From the NCBI RefSeq assembly GCF_019703515.2, contig NC_059358.1, positions 45,394,594 to 45,458,593 of the forward strand: 64,000 nucleotides of DNA, read 5' to 3'. Under the pieces are notes generated by a model. It had not been told where the DNA came from, made no database searches, and saw nothing but the letters and a program-made list of their open reading frames with translations. A program made the translations under genes and the position numbers. Source of the DNA: Myxocyprinus asiaticus (Eukaryota > Chordata > Actinopteri > Cypriniformes > Catostomidae). This document shows positions 1-11,229 of this stretch, piece by piece. Every line of letters begins with the position of its first letter. Within the stretch, counting starts at the first letter, position 1.

Positions 1-1109
1 ACATTGATTTGAGTTTAAATTGTTTTATTAGCTTACTTGTAGAGATTGCACAGTGATCCGAGAAGCAGGAGAAATGGCTCGCAGAACCCAGATGAGTGGT
101 CTGATACGTCTAAATCCCCAGATGTGCAGTTGTTACAGAGCAATATCCGACCTCTGGATGGCGCCATTGACCAATCAGAATAGAATATTCCAGAGAGCCA
201 TGTAATAATGACTAATAATTCATTTACATGTAATGCATTATAAATAACTGATATAAGGTTATAACAACATGCATTAAAAGGCTGAATGTCATGCAAAAAT
301 GAGCCACTTTTACTCACATGTTATAAATGCTTAAAAACACTTATTCAACATTAGTAACCTATGAAAATGTGCCTTAATGTTAAAGCTGATGTATATACCA
401 TTAATGCATTGAAAAAAAAAGAAAAAAAGTGCAAAAATAAACAATGTTTTCAAAACAAAAACATGTTTTCTGAATACGCCCCCCATCTGCTGTTGGTCAA
501 ACAAAGAGATAGTCCCGCCCCAACTCATGCCCATTGGTTAAGTAACGTTGGGGTCTAAGTCGTTTTAAACAGAGACATTTTCAAAGCGCCACAGAGACAC
601 AGTGCTTACAGTTTCTGAGAAAATTAACATATAAATGGCTTGCTAATTGTTGTCTCTGCATATTAAGCCAGGATAAGAGAAAGCACAGAAAACTTCAGCT
701 TTAAATGGACAGCATTGAATCATTTATTATGGAGTCACCAACATTAGAATCCTATAGATGTACAGTACATCAAATTCATTATGGTTTAATGGTGATCAGG
801 CTTTATTATGTGATATATGCTGTAAATGAGCATGAAGATCTGAAAAGTGTTTTTGCAGAGGATTTTAGGTAACTAGGACTAGTTAAGTTGGGAAATCACT
901 CGGAGTAACACCATTCTTTTCACATCAGCATGACAAGAAAAGTGACAACACAAGTGAGTCAGGACATTGCAGTCATGAATATAAACACAAAATGACATAA
1001 TGCCTCCTTTTAATCTCACTATAATAGTCGGTTTTCGCAGCATTGTGATATAAATCATGAATTAGGCCACTTTATGTCTTAATATAAGTATAAATAAGTG
1101 TATTTATTC
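1..1109. other. AT-rich DNA without a recognisable gene
   Basis: No open frame here resembles a protein I know. The sequence around 150-210 (CCAATCAGAATAGAATATTC and its surroundings) has the look of a cyprinid dispersed repeat recalled from memory, but its ends cannot be set. Short A-rich runs lie near 410-450. Nothing else is supported. Confidence 0.5.
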
Positions 1110-1292
1110 AATATTTATAACATCAACGTTAAAATGCTAACTATTTGGCAAAGCACTGGTATTGCATGAATTTTTATTCATGTTGTTATAACAGCATATC
1201 AATCATTTATAATGCATTTGTAAATTACTTATAAGTAATTAATTAACCTCTTTTTAAAACCTTAATAAAGGGAACATTATGTAAAGTGTTAC
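1110..1292. repeat. Dispersed repeat fragment ending AAAGTGTTAC
   Basis: This stretch matches 8040-8186 along most of its length. Shared blocks include AATGCATTTGTAAAT, the GGGAACA box and the terminus AAAGTGTTAC. The copy at 7924-8186 begins with CCACTTTAC, so the family seems to have GTAACACTTT-like inverted ends, as expected for a non-autonomous DNA transposon. The left end of this copy is not clear. Confidence 0.5.
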
Positions 1293-1679
1293 CCCTCGTC
1301 TTGTCTGAAAGTATTATGTTTGGACCTGTCATAATTCAGAAGACCATGTTCTGTCATCAGTATTAGTTACCATTAATGTTTTTTCTTTACTGAAAGTCAG
1401 CTGGATAACTAATATAACTTTTTTTCCAGTTTTTATAGAGCTGAGTGTTTACCTCTGTGTTGAACCGTGGTGTCAGGATGATAATCTGACAGGCGATCGT
1501 GTGTTGAGATTACTGTGAGGTTAGAGGGATTGAATGAACAGTTATGTTTTGTTGTAATCCCGGTAAACCAGGCTTCAGTCGGATTGCTCTGTGGAGATGA
1601 GAGCTGTCACTCACTCTCGTAATCCCTTGCTCTCCTCTGCCACCCGCTGATCCGCTCCTTAATGCAGCTAATTTCCTTG

Positions 1680-1712
<33 letters not shown>

Positions 1713-1725
1713 TGCGTATGTGTAT
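1680..1725. repeat. (TG)n microsatellite
   Basis: An uninterrupted TG dinucleotide run followed by degenerate TATG/CGTG units. Open frames across it on either strand are repeat artefacts. Confidence 0.95.
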
Positions 1726-1874
1726 TGAAAAGAGCTTTGCACAGACACACACGTATTGAAATATGGAAAACTAAGCGAAAGATTAATGGTCACTGTGTGT
1801 ATGTGTGCATGTACTGTATGTTTAGTTGTAGACGAATGGGTAGAAAGTGAAAGCTAAAAACAAATATTGTCATA

Positions 1875-1980
1875 AGTGTAAACCTGCTATAGTTATCTTA
1901 AGGAGCTATTTCTACTTGATCTAACCCTTAATGGGAAAGTTCAAATTTTCTCATCATTTTCTCACCCTCATGCCAAAACA
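1875..1980. repeat. Two short dispersed-repeat fragments
   Basis: 1875-1930 (with GAGCTATTTCTACTTGATCT) recurs at 4365-4420 with a few changes, so it is a repeat within this window. 1931-1980 (TTTCTCACCCTCATGCC) resembles the leading part of a common cyprinid repeat recalled from memory, whose central part appears at 3213-3391. Confidence 0.5.
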
Positions 1981-2828
1981 GCATAGGCATAATTTTAGGT
2001 AGGGATGATATGGACATGTCCCTACTAACTTTCAGGAATTCGGAAATGTCCCTACCAACATTTGGGCAATTTTACCACACAGAAAATACTTTAAATTTAT
2101 ACTATGTTTTTATTTTCATTTTAACAACTATTAAATGTCCTTAGTATAATTATTAATGTCTAAATTATTGCCCTACCTCTTCTGAAGTGATGGATGTCAC
2201 GTTTCTCAGTGGTGTTCAGGATGCACCAATCACAGTCGTTTGTAAGATTTGTAAAAATTATTTTCTGGAGATTACGCAGGTGGATTTCCATTGGTATCTT
2301 ACATCCAATCCTTGAAATTAATAGATTTAAACAAGCATACTTTTCATGTACAAAATGTTTCTTGTAAAAAAGACTAAAACGTCCTGAGTTTTGCACACAG
2401 CCCAATGGAGGATTCTGTTTTTTCGGCTGGTATGCACCCTCTTGAAGAAGATGCCTTAAAATGTGAACGATTGTGTCAGAGGTGCAGGATTTGAAGATGC
2501 TGGGAAAACTCCCAATAAATGTTTTATTTTGCACATTGGAGAAAAGCATTGGGTTTAGAAAATAATGTTTTGTCAATAAAATAAGGCATTTGTGATAAAG
2601 TTATTAGTTGGAGGCTAAGCCTAAACCTACTTTGTTCAGGAGGTCTACTTTTTCAGATAAAAAACAGTATGAGAAAAGATTATGTGGGAGTGAGGGGAGT
2701 TGGAAAGCAGAAAGTGGAGAAAAATGTCATTTTGTTTATTTTGTGATATCATTTTGCACATGTAAATGGTTAATTTACCCTTTGTTTAGATTTCTATTTG
2801 TTTAATGCTGGATTATACATTTTACAGA

Positions 2829-3150
2829 ATGTCACTCTATGTCCCTTGAGTTAAATCTTCTTGAAAAAGAAAACATTTTATTTTGACCCAATCTAAATCT
2901 TAGGTTTATCGCATATCGCTGCATATTATCGAAGTTTATCATATATCAAATTTTTCCTCCTAACTGTGCAGCCCTAGTGCTCAGTTCTTATTATGTTTGT
3001 TTTCAGAAGTTCTTAAAAAAAAAAAAAAAAAAAAAGCACATTTTTAATATGGTGGGGCAGAGAAAGAAGAAATTAGACTTGTTATATGAGGTAATAATGT
3101 TATTTTGCCTATATTACCAGACTGACTTTCTCACATTTTCTTTTTGAATA
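2829..3150 (-). repeat. Dispersed repeat, copy 1 (hAT-like GGGCTGCA family)
   Basis: The reverse complement aligns over its length with 63383-63696. Shared blocks include GAGAAAGTCA, AATATAGGCAAAATAACATT and TTTCTCTGCCCCACCATA. The inner boundary AGCACTAGGGCTGCACAGTT resembles the CAGGGCTGCACGAT start of hAT-like fish repeats known from memory. A poly-A run at 3015-3035 lies inside this copy. No coding capacity. Confidence 0.6.
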
Positions 3151-3212
3151 TTTTCTAATTTGAATATTATCTTTGCTGTATATTCCTGCCAACTTGCATC
3201 TCAGATGCGTAT

Positions 3213-3391
3213 GTCTTTCTTCTGCTGAACACAAATGAAGATTTTTAGAAGAATATCTCAGCTGTGTTGGTCCATACAATGCAAGTGAATGGATACCAAA
3301 ACACTGAAGCTCCAAAAATCACATAAAGGAAACAGAAGTAATCCATAAGACTTCAGTGGTTTAATCCATATCTTCAGAAGCGATAAAATAG
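3213..3391 (+). repeat. Dispersed cyprinid-type repeat (CTGCTGAACACAAATGAAG)
   Basis: The blocks CTGCTGAACACAAATGAAG, CCATACAATGCAAGTGAATG and AAGTAATCCATAAGACT in this order are what I recall from a very common non-autonomous repeat of cyprinid genomes. The class is not certain. No open frame of interest. Confidence 0.55.
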
Positions 3392-3528
3392 GCAACATGA
3401 TCACACGGGAAGTCGGCATGCTGTTTCCGAAAGTTCCAGTACCATAGGATCAGCAACAGTATTCCGACTCACTGACATGTCCTATCTCCCATCGGACATA
3501 TTTGGAATGGCTTAACAACAATTACTTT

Positions 3529-3600
3529 CCCTCGTGGCACGACAGGTAGCGCATTGCATGAATTGGATGGGAGACCACAGTTCAATCCCCATTCAAATGA
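3529..3600 (+). repeat. tRNA-like remnant, possibly a SINE head
   Basis: CCTCGTGGCACGACAGGTAG resembles the 5' arm and A box of a tRNA. CACAGTTCAATCCCC about 40 bases on resembles the TTC loop (B box, GTTCAATCC). The spacing fits a tRNA, but the anticodon stem cannot be folded convincingly and there is no discriminator or CCA-proximal stem. A decayed tRNA-derived SINE head is more likely than a tRNA gene. Confidence 0.35.
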
Positions 3601-3988
3601 GAAAGTAATCACGTTTGTATAAACAATCACAAGCGTGATAAGGAGGTTGCATTTTTATCCCTAACATTGTATTTTGTCTCTATTAATGGTTGGGGTTAGA
3701 TTTGGGTTTTGGTTGGGGGGCATTTCTCTTCACTGTTTTACACCCTGTTCAGCTGCAAACAATTATTTTTACAACTGGCTTCTGGTGACCTCTCCTGGAT
3801 ATAAATGGATGTCACACTTGTTTTTATGCTCTGAAACACTTACCACTTTAGCCTCTGGAGGCAGTGTTTCAGTGTTCAGTCATCGTTAACCGATTTTGGC
3901 TAAAGAAATATCGGCACACACTTGCCGAATTTTATGTGAGATCAGGCTGATAATAAAGCAATATTATAGAAACAGAACAATATTTAAG

Positions 3989-4111
3989 TCCTTTTTTCAC
4001 TCTAAATTTTCACTTTCACTTTTACATCTGAAAGTCACATGTGGTGCCTGTTTAGTTTCACTTTCACATCTCAAAGTGAAAGTTAAAGTGGAGATTTAGA
4101 GTAAAAAAGGA
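3989..4111. repeat. Long imperfect hairpin (foldback MITE)
   Basis: The left arm TCCTTTTTTCACTCTAAATT is answered on the right by a segment ending GATTTAGAGTAAAAAAGGA. The arms also contain CACTTTCACTTT against AAAGTGAAAG. Together they form a hairpin of about 120 bp with imperfect 35-40-bp arms. No coding capacity. This is the shape of a small foldback transposon, but no target duplication was identified. Confidence 0.6.
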
Positions 4112-5271
4112 TTGGTTTCTCCTTATCACATTTTTTCAGTAAATGTTTTTTTCTGTCTAATTTATGAATATAATAACATTTTGAATTCTGCAATGAAGCA
4201 GTATGTTTGAGGGTATTGAAAGTTTCATATTAGCATTGAAGGAGTTAATGTTAACATTAACACATTTTGAAAGTACACGCTCATGCATTCTCTACACACA
4301 TAACCATGAATCCCATCTTGTACATTAATAACTACAATCCACAATATCCACAATCGACCTTAAAAAGTGGTAACCTGCAATAGTTACCAAAGAAGCTATT
4401 TCTACCTGATCTAACCCTGAAATTATTTTTTTGTTGGTGTAACCTAGTGCATTTATGTTGATTCAATGATGTTAAATAATATTTTTGACTCAAATACAGC
4501 TAGTTAATTTAGATGTTATCCCATGAAGCACATTTTTAGGTAAAAAATAAATAAAAATCTAAATCAGTGCAATTTCCTGCCACTATAGACCATTAATGCA
4601 TAATCACTCATGTATTAAGGGTGTCAGATCATCAGTATATTGGGGAGAACGGGGTTACTTGTCACACCAGGGAATATTTATCACGTTGGGTTTTTTTTTT
4701 TTTTTTAAAGGCAATTTCTCTATTGCCACGTACCTTAAACGTCTTGACAACAAAACAGCTATTCGACACCATTATTGCCCAGGTGGAAAGATATAGTTTA
4801 ATGAACACACATTGACCTTTTGTGACAAAAATGAATGAATGACAAGTAACCTGCTATTAAACAGACTATTATAGGATTTTCTGCTAAATTTAAACAGTAA
4901 AACATTTTTGAAGCACAAAACAATTAGTGGAACAGCAAAAATGTAAACGGCAACTTACAAAAATATCAAATCATTATTATGGCTAACAGATTCTAATTAT
5001 TGAAATAATTATTGTAATTATTAACATTTAACTTTAAGAATATAACAAAATGCCCCAACATTACATTTATGAAAATTACAATTATCTTGATAACACAGCT
5101 CATTTTAGTTAACCCTTAAATGCATGGGTGTTTTCTAATCATTATTACATACCTCTGGTCTTTAGTGACCCAGCATGTATATCTATCACAAATGGATCTA
5201 CAAAATGCCCAGATAGTGTAACAGTTTCAAAGCATTTTCAAGACAATTAGTCAATAATACAAAATCATACA
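4112..5271. other. AT-rich intergenic DNA
   Basis: No gene is visible. 4365-4520 is repeat-like; its start recurs at 1875-1930. A T run lies at 4690-4706. Short frames at 4596-4815 cross this T run and have no recognisable content. Confidence 0.5.
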
Positions 5272-5650
5272 CACTGGTGGCAAAAAGTTTGGAATAATGT
5301 ACAGATTTTGCTGTTTCAGAAGGAAATTGGTACTTTAATTTACCAAAGTGGCATTCAGCTGATCACAAAGTATAGTCAGGACATTACTGATGTAAAAAAA
5401 CAGCACCATCACTATTTGAAAAAAGTCATATTTGATCAAATCTAGACAGACCCCATTTCCAGCAGCCATCACTCCAACACCTTATCCTTGAGTAATCATG
5501 CTAAATTGCTAATTTGGTACTAGAAGTTTTTGAGTTGCCACAGTATGCAATAGACTGGCATGTCTTAAGGTCAATATTAGGTCAAAAATGGCAAAAAAGA
5601 AACCGCTTTCTCTAGAAACTCATCAGTCAATCATTGTTTTGAGAACTTTT
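5272..5650 (+). mobile_element. Tc1/mariner element, 5' fragment
   Basis: The terminus CACTGGTGGCAAAAAGTTTG and the leader after it match a Tc1 family common in teleosts, recalled from memory. The transposase start codon is at 5588-5590; about 20 residues (beginning MAKKKPLSLETHQSII, the first helix of the paired-like DNA-binding domain) follow before homology ends in a T run near 5650. The rest of the transposase and the right terminal repeat are missing, so this is a dead 5' end. Confidence 0.8.
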
Positions 5651-6337
5651 TTTTTTTAATTATGGAAACATAACACCAAACATTCACCATTTCTCAACCC
5701 ACATTATTTAATTGCTCATTACTACAATATTTCCTGCCTGCTAGGACAAATGAATGATGTTTTCTTCAAGAGGTTTTGTGTATGTAATTATTGGTAGTCA
5801 TTAAATAGTACGCAGTATCATTAGCTAAACAATATGACCTTCTTTAAATATTAGCATCTTGTACTAATAAGATGAGACTGACATATCTTATTACTACGAG
5901 TGGAGCGTGCATACTTGCAAAACGGCCTAATCAAGAGCACAAGCCTAATAATCAGCCATACTAATGCAATTATTCTTCCTGCATGCTTGCTCTGATAATC
6001 TCACTTTCTCAGGGTGCAAGCAACATTGGGTACTTTCAATCTAGCCAGTGCTACTGAAGCGCTAGCCGCTAACTGTAATTCTTTGGTGTCTTTGATGTCT
6101 TAAAATTAGCATTTAAATAAAAGGGGAAGAATAGTTGTGGGGGGTGCTGGGCTTCATCTGGAAAACTTGTCCAGCGCTTGATTTTGAGCCATGCATGTGG
6201 TGGATTGAAGTCACACATATGGTTTGCGGAGATCTCGACTGGACACGCCACTCACAATTACTGTAGCTGACAGGACCACTGGTTCACTCAACACACAGCC
6301 ATCACAAATACAGAGCTATGCATGTCAAAGAACAGAG
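5651..6337. other. Intergenic DNA without recognisable features
   Basis: Mixed-composition sequence with no coding signal, no strong microsatellite and no inverted repeat that I can see. It may include unique host DNA. Confidence 0.4.
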
Positions 6338-6501
6338 CAGTGATTTTCAACTGGTTTTGCTCCAGGACCCGGGTTTGACATGGGACATTGAACAATTTTG
6401 GGGATTGTGTTGTGTCACCATTTTTTTACAAAAGTAAAAAAAAAAAATGTCCTGAACATCAAACGTTGAAATGCATTAATATAAACATTACTTATTTAAA
6501 G

Positions 6502-7604
6502 GTGCAATATGTAACAATTTTCATGTAATATTCGCCTTTTTTTTGCCAACGTGTGATCGGCTTGTAACGCAACTTAAAAAATGAGCCCTTCCTGGACTTC
6601 CTTGGTTGCCTATTAAAGCCTGTAGACTGATTTTCATGCGAAGGGAGCGCTTTTGCTGGGAAAATCCGAAGGATGTGACGTTTATGCGTGCTCCCGAGAG
6701 CCTTGCCTCAGACAGTAGCTTCTCTTCTGCTATTCAACAGCGACAACAAACTGCAACACTAGGTAACGTTATCTTAGAGATGGAATCCAGCAAACGGCCG
6801 GCTCCCAGCATAAAACCAACTCCTACACAAACTAGTAAACCAAAAAAAAAAACATTTATCTACTGATTCCAATCTGGCTAAGCGGGAGCGTGATCGTGGT
6901 CGAACGAAAACTAGAGTGAACATCAGCAGGGCATTTGATTCCTGGAGGGACCTTCGTTTGGTTTTGGGGATCAAAACCGACCCTGAATTGCCGTTCTTCT
7001 TATTGGACAGGTAAGCTTACATAACTGCAAAGCATGTGAAATATAGTGCCATAAGGATTGATCTGTGTAATTTTATCTAACTTGATCTTGTCTGCTAACG
7101 CTGACGAATTGCAAGCTACCTTTCTTCGTAACATTCAAATAATTTAAATGATATTCTCTTTATACTAAAAGTCAGGTTTACAGGATAAATTTAAGCAAAT
7201 ACACTGGTTTCTTATTCATAGTACAACATATGACATACAAAACATACAATAGTGCAACATAACTGCAGTGTAACAGTAAACTGTCAGGTATAGTTCGGTA
7301 GTATGTAGCTGTATGTGTGTGTGTATCAGTATGCTATGTTAGCTGATAAGTAGTTTTAGTTTAGTCTCAAAGTTTGTAGCAAAACAATCATAACTGTGTA
7401 ATTTTAATTATGCTACCTCATCTGTCAGCATGATGCCGGTGAATCACGTTCAGTCTCTTTGTACGTTATGTCATTGTTTTTGTCGATGCTCACTCGCCTG
7501 CGTCCCTATGGAGTGTGTGCATGAGCAACAGGTAGCTGGCTGCAGTTCACTTAACGGCCACAGGTGTCATTAATAACAAGGGTTTCTGAATGTTACATAC
7601 TGCA
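6502..7604 (+). mobile_element. Inverted-repeat element with TGCAATATGTAACA ends
   Basis: The left end TGCAATATGTAACAA (6502-6516) is answered by ATGTTACATACTGCA at 7590-7604. TTTAAAGG precedes the left end. This fits a DNA transposon of about 1.1 kb with short imperfect inverted repeats. It carries the exon-like frame at 6606-7010. The family is recalled as repeated in cyprinids, but its superfamily cannot be assigned here. Confidence 0.45.
6606..7010 (+). pseudogene. Exon-like ORF inside a repeat, ending at a splice donor
   Basis: An open frame runs from 6606; an internal ATG at 6780 starts a basic, Lys/Pro/Thr-rich segment. It ends at TGA 6864-6866 after an A run, but from 6859 the +1 frame continues through a basic stretch (KRERDRGRTKTRV) into AFDSWRDLRLVLGIKTDPE and FFLLDR. 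At 7010/7011 this frame meets a consensus donor (CAG|GTAAGC). So it looks like a first coding exon broken by a one-base slip in the A run. The W-x-x-L-R...K-T-D-x-E...FLLD pattern is one I recall from uncharacterised fish proteins linked to repeats; function unknown. The downstream exon was not found. Confidence 0.4.
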
Positions 7605-7923
7605 TACTGCAATGTATACTGGGTCATATATTATTGTCTTTTACCGTGCATTTATGCTGTAAAAAAAAAAAAAGCCAACTAATGCCTGATGACTAATAGG
7701 TAATTTAAATCATTGCTATGTGGTTGTAACGATGCAAAAGGCAACTTTCATGCAGTACTTGCCAAATAGTGAGCATTCAACTTACATACTATAAATATTT
7801 AAATATACTTATTCATACAAATAGTAATTAAAAACATAAAATGCCTATAAAATACCATTAAACCATACTGAACTTTATGCTCATAGGTTACTAATGTTGG
7901 CTCCCTTAATAAATTCTTCATAT

Positions 7924-8186
7924 GTGTCCACTTTACAATAAAATACATTTTCATATGTTACTAATATTGAATATGTTTTATTAAGGATTTATAACATGTG
8001 AGGTAAAACACTCACTCTTTGGCATGACAGCCACAATTTCAATGATTATATAAATATATCACATATCAATATATCAATTATTATATAACATATCAATGAT
8101 TTATAATGCATTTGTAAATAAGTTATTGGTAATTAATGAGCCTCTTTATAACCCATAACATAGGGAACAATAATATAAAGTGTTAC
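7924..8186. repeat. Dispersed repeat with CACTTTA...AAAGTGTTAC ends
   Basis: The left edge GTGTCCACTTTAC and right edge ATAAAGTGTTAC are partial inverted repeats, and the right half matches 1110-1292. It is AT-rich and non-coding, probably a MITE. Confidence 0.5.
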
Positions 8187-8863
8187 TGAAAATGGTTTAA
8201 TCATTGTCAGTATGATAACAACAACCTTGTTTCCATCCATTTATCTAAAATAATTTCTCTAATTCCTACTTGATTGTACGAGGTTTCAGTTTCAACTTGA
8301 TTTTATTCATTGTAGTTACATTCAGAATAGTTTAAAAAAGTGCAATACACTTATCACAATAGATTATGATGTTGGCACAACTTTGATTTTGCTTAAGGAA
8401 GTAATTAAAAAAAAAACTTTAATCTTAGTGGGTTTAAAGTTTTTACAGAGAAGTTTGTAAATGGTTTTCGAGGATGAGGGCATGTTGCACAGCCTGTTCA
8501 TCTTGGCATCAGTCTAATTTGGCTAGATTCTACTAAGTGACAAATGAATTTGAGCCAAAATACTGTAGAGTTTGACTGGATGCACAGCCTTTGACACCAA
8601 CAACAAAAAGATATGGGTGGCAATTTATTCTTTGTTTTAAAATGCCTATTTTTGGTTTCCTAACTATGCTTCATTAGTTGCATTTTGCTATTTGCATTTA
8701 GAAATGTTTTTCCTACTGTCTGTGAGCTGATCAGAACAGACCTATGATTTGTTGTGATCCACCATTTGAGAACCACTGCATTAGACTGCAAGTTATGAGT
8801 TTAGATGTTTTACTACAAAATGATCAATAGAGGGTTTAACAGAAAGCTAAACCATACCATTTT

Positions 8864-8940
8864 TGTAGACACAGTATGAGTACCGATACATCCTTTTCGG
8901 TACTTGCCAATACGATACCTGTTTTTGTTTTTATTTATTG
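8864..8940. repeat. CGATAC-rich repeat edge
   Basis: AGTACCGATAC and CGGTACTTGCCAATACG resemble the start of a cyprinid repeat made of (C)GATAC/GTATCGG words. Similar words occur at 14930-15034 (GGTATCGGAGCATTTTTACG) and 28103-28150. One reading is a single host repeat split by the DIRS insertion. Confidence 0.35.
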
Positions 8941-9103
8941 ATTTTGCAATGTCGCAGTTCCCTATCTGTCACTCACTCGACGTTGTGTCCATGTAGTGAC
9001 ACTAGGGGTCACTCTTGGGAGCCCCAAAGACCTCTGCTTTTTGAAAAAAGGCCAATGGGAATTGGTGAGTGGAATTTGCATACCACTCCCCCGGACACTC
9101 TGG

Positions 9104-9110
9104 TATAAAA
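9104..9110 (+). promoter_or_regulatory. TATA box in the DIRS left terminal repeat
   Basis: TATAAAA stands in GGTATAAAAGGAGC, about 100 bp upstream of the first Gag-like frame and inside the left terminal repeat. This is the place and form expected of the core promoter of this element. Confidence 0.6.
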
Positions 9111-9212
9111 GGAGCTGGCATGCAACCACTCATTCAGATTTTCTCTTCGGAGCAGAGCGGTTGTGTTCAGTGAGCTGAATTACTCTGCCGATCCATTCAC
9201 CTCAAAAAACTG

Positions 9213-10643
9213 TTGGATTTACGGCACATTACAGTGGCTTCTCCCCCTCTTGCACTGGTACAGTGCAGAGAACGCCCCTGGGCACTTCAGCAGCCAAAAG
9301 AGTATATTCTTCCTACTAGAGTGGCATTAACGGAGAGCGTCTTTTTAAAGATGCCTCTCCGTTTGTGTATTTCCTGGTTGTGGTCGTTACCTCTCTGCTT
9401 CCGATGGCCATGATCGCGGTCTTACATGCTTGGGCGCTGCCCACGCGGAGACAGCGTTTGTGGATGGGTCATGTTCTCACTGCAAGAGCGTGACCATAGC
9501 AACGTTGCGGTCGCGGTTTTTTCTTCATTAGAAGGAAAGACCACCCCAGCGTCTCCCCGCCTCGGTCCTTCTACCTACGGGTTTGAGGCCGTGTCGATTA
9601 GCACTGGGGACGATTTGGGGACCCCAATGGGAGCCACTCCGCCGGCTCCTCTGAGGGCGAGTTCGCGATCTCGTTTTGGCACTCACGAAGTGGATGAGCT
9701 CTCAATTGCAGCATCGAAGAGTGGGCTGTCCAGTTTGACGTTGAGGACTCTACTGGGCTCCCACCTTTGGGTGTGGTCGCCCAGTCGCAGCCTGACGTGC
9801 AGCTGGCAACCATGCTTGGCTGGGCAGCTGTGTGTGTCCACCCCCCCTGAACCCTAGCAGCCTGACGATTGGTTCCTGGGCCCGGAGCGCCGCTCACGGC
9901 CGCGCCCCGCCCTGGTCCCTTTCTTCCCGGAGGTGCATGAGGAGCTCATGAGGTCATGACAGGCACCTTTCACTGCCTGGTCTCTGAGCTCCTCTGCTCT
10001 CACTACACTCGATGGTGGGGCTGCCAGGGGGTACTCGGCGATCTCCCAGGTGGCTAAGGCGGTTGCAGTGCACCTGTGCCCGCAAAACGCCGCCACCTGG
10101 CGGGGCCGCCTGAGACCCCCGTCCAGCGCCTGTAAGGTTATGTTGTCTCTGGCAACTAAGACCTGTGGTGCCGCTGGACAGGCCGCCTCAGCCCTGCACG
10201 CCATGGCTCTCCTGCAAGTGCACCAAGCCAAGGCGCTAAGAGAACTGCATGAGGGTAGTTCTGACCCGGGATTGATGCAGGAGCTGCGCTCGGTGACCGA
10301 CCTCGCTCTCCGGGTGACGAAGGTCATGTCGTGGCCTCTCGGGCAGACGATGTCCACCCTGGTGGTCCAGGAGTGCCACATATGGCTCAACCTGGTCAAG
10401 ATGAGAGAGGCTGACAAGGCACGGTTCCTTGACGCCCCCATTTCCCAGGTCAGCCTGTTCGGCGACACCATCGAGTACTTCGCCCAGCAGTTCTCGGCGG
10501 TGAAGAAGCAGACGGAGGCTATCCAGCACATCCTGCCCCAGCACGGCTCAAGACCCCGCACCCCGTCTGCTCGTCACCAAGGGCATCCTCCTGCAGCAAC
10601 AGTACTGGCACCGGCTCTGCCGCAGTCCGCCCCCGCAGGCTAG
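9213..10643 (+). pseudogene. DIRS Gag-like ORF (broken)
   Basis: Three overlapping frames (9213-9413, 9426-9857, 10050-10643) carry one disrupted structural protein. The last part is best preserved: 197 residues with QVHQAKALRELHEGSSDPGL, READKARFLDAPIS and AQQFSAVKKQTEAI, recalled from the Gag-like ORF of fish DIRS elements. Its job would be packaging element RNA. Frameshifts separate the pieces and the N-terminal part is hard to follow. Long frames on the opposite strand (9598-10561) are shadows. Confidence 0.65.
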
Positions 10644-11229
10644 CCCCAGTGTGGAGCCCACCACAGGAAGCAGATGCCACCCATCTCATGGCCGGCCACC
10701 AAGAACCCTAGGAAGGCTAAGAGGAGATCTGGGAGGAGATCTGCTTCTATGGAGCTGGTAGACAGACCACTCCATCCCCCGGTGGATCTTTTGTTTCATT
10801 TTTTGTCGCATGCCCAAAAGGCTACGGTACCTAAAACTTCAACAAAAGAGTGGTTTCCTTGTTCTCTGGGTCAAATGTCAGGTGCGCACGGCCGTCATCA
10901 CGACCACCGTCCACCGTCCCATTTCGGCAGGTTTGGTGCTCTAGCGGCAGACCTCCGCCTCTGTGCGCCCAGCTGTGGCACAAACATGCCCACACCTGGT
11001 TGGCTCCGATGGACTGCGGGGACGATGTTCCTCCTCCCCCTTCCTCAACCAATCTTATGGTGGGTATCAGGAACCAGGTAAGTGCTTCAATGTCCATGGA
11101 CTCAGCATGGCCACTCAGGCTCCGCCCCGCCACAAGTCCCCACCCACTGGTATGTCCGACTTGATTATCCCCTTGGTCTCCCTTGCCCGGAGTTTGGATG
11201 CGTGGCTTGCGTTTTCCAACAGGTCGCAA

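Larger units (their letters stand above)
6338..8778. mobile_element. Putative hAT-like DNA transposon interval
   Basis: The left end CAGTGATTTTCAACTGG and the right end, ending CCATTTGAGAACCACTG (reverse complement CAGTGGTTCTCAAATGG), are inverted and match the CAGTGGTTCTCAA terminus of hAT/Charlie-type elements known from memory. The 8-bp flanks (GAACAGAG and CATTAGAC) do not match. Either the target duplication has decayed or the ends belong to two elements. No transposase frame remains. A second inverted-repeat element (6502-7604) and another repeat (7924-8186) lie inside. Confidence 0.45.

Noticed and set aside
2160..2576. 138-codon minus-strand frame
   Set aside because: No recognisable domain, no promoter or splice context, and it lies among repeats. 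Kept as a chance frame unless a homologue is found.
3529..3600. tRNA gene
   Set aside because: A- and B-box-like words are present, but the acceptor and anticodon stems do not pair. Treated as a SINE-like remnant.
6338..8778. Complete hAT element with target duplication
   Set aside because: The 8-bp flanks differ and no transposase is seen, so it is reported only as a putative interval.
9598..10561. Minus-strand frames of 99, 102 and 235 codons
   Set aside because: Shadows of the GC-rich DIRS Gag-like region; the + strand carries recognisable element protein.
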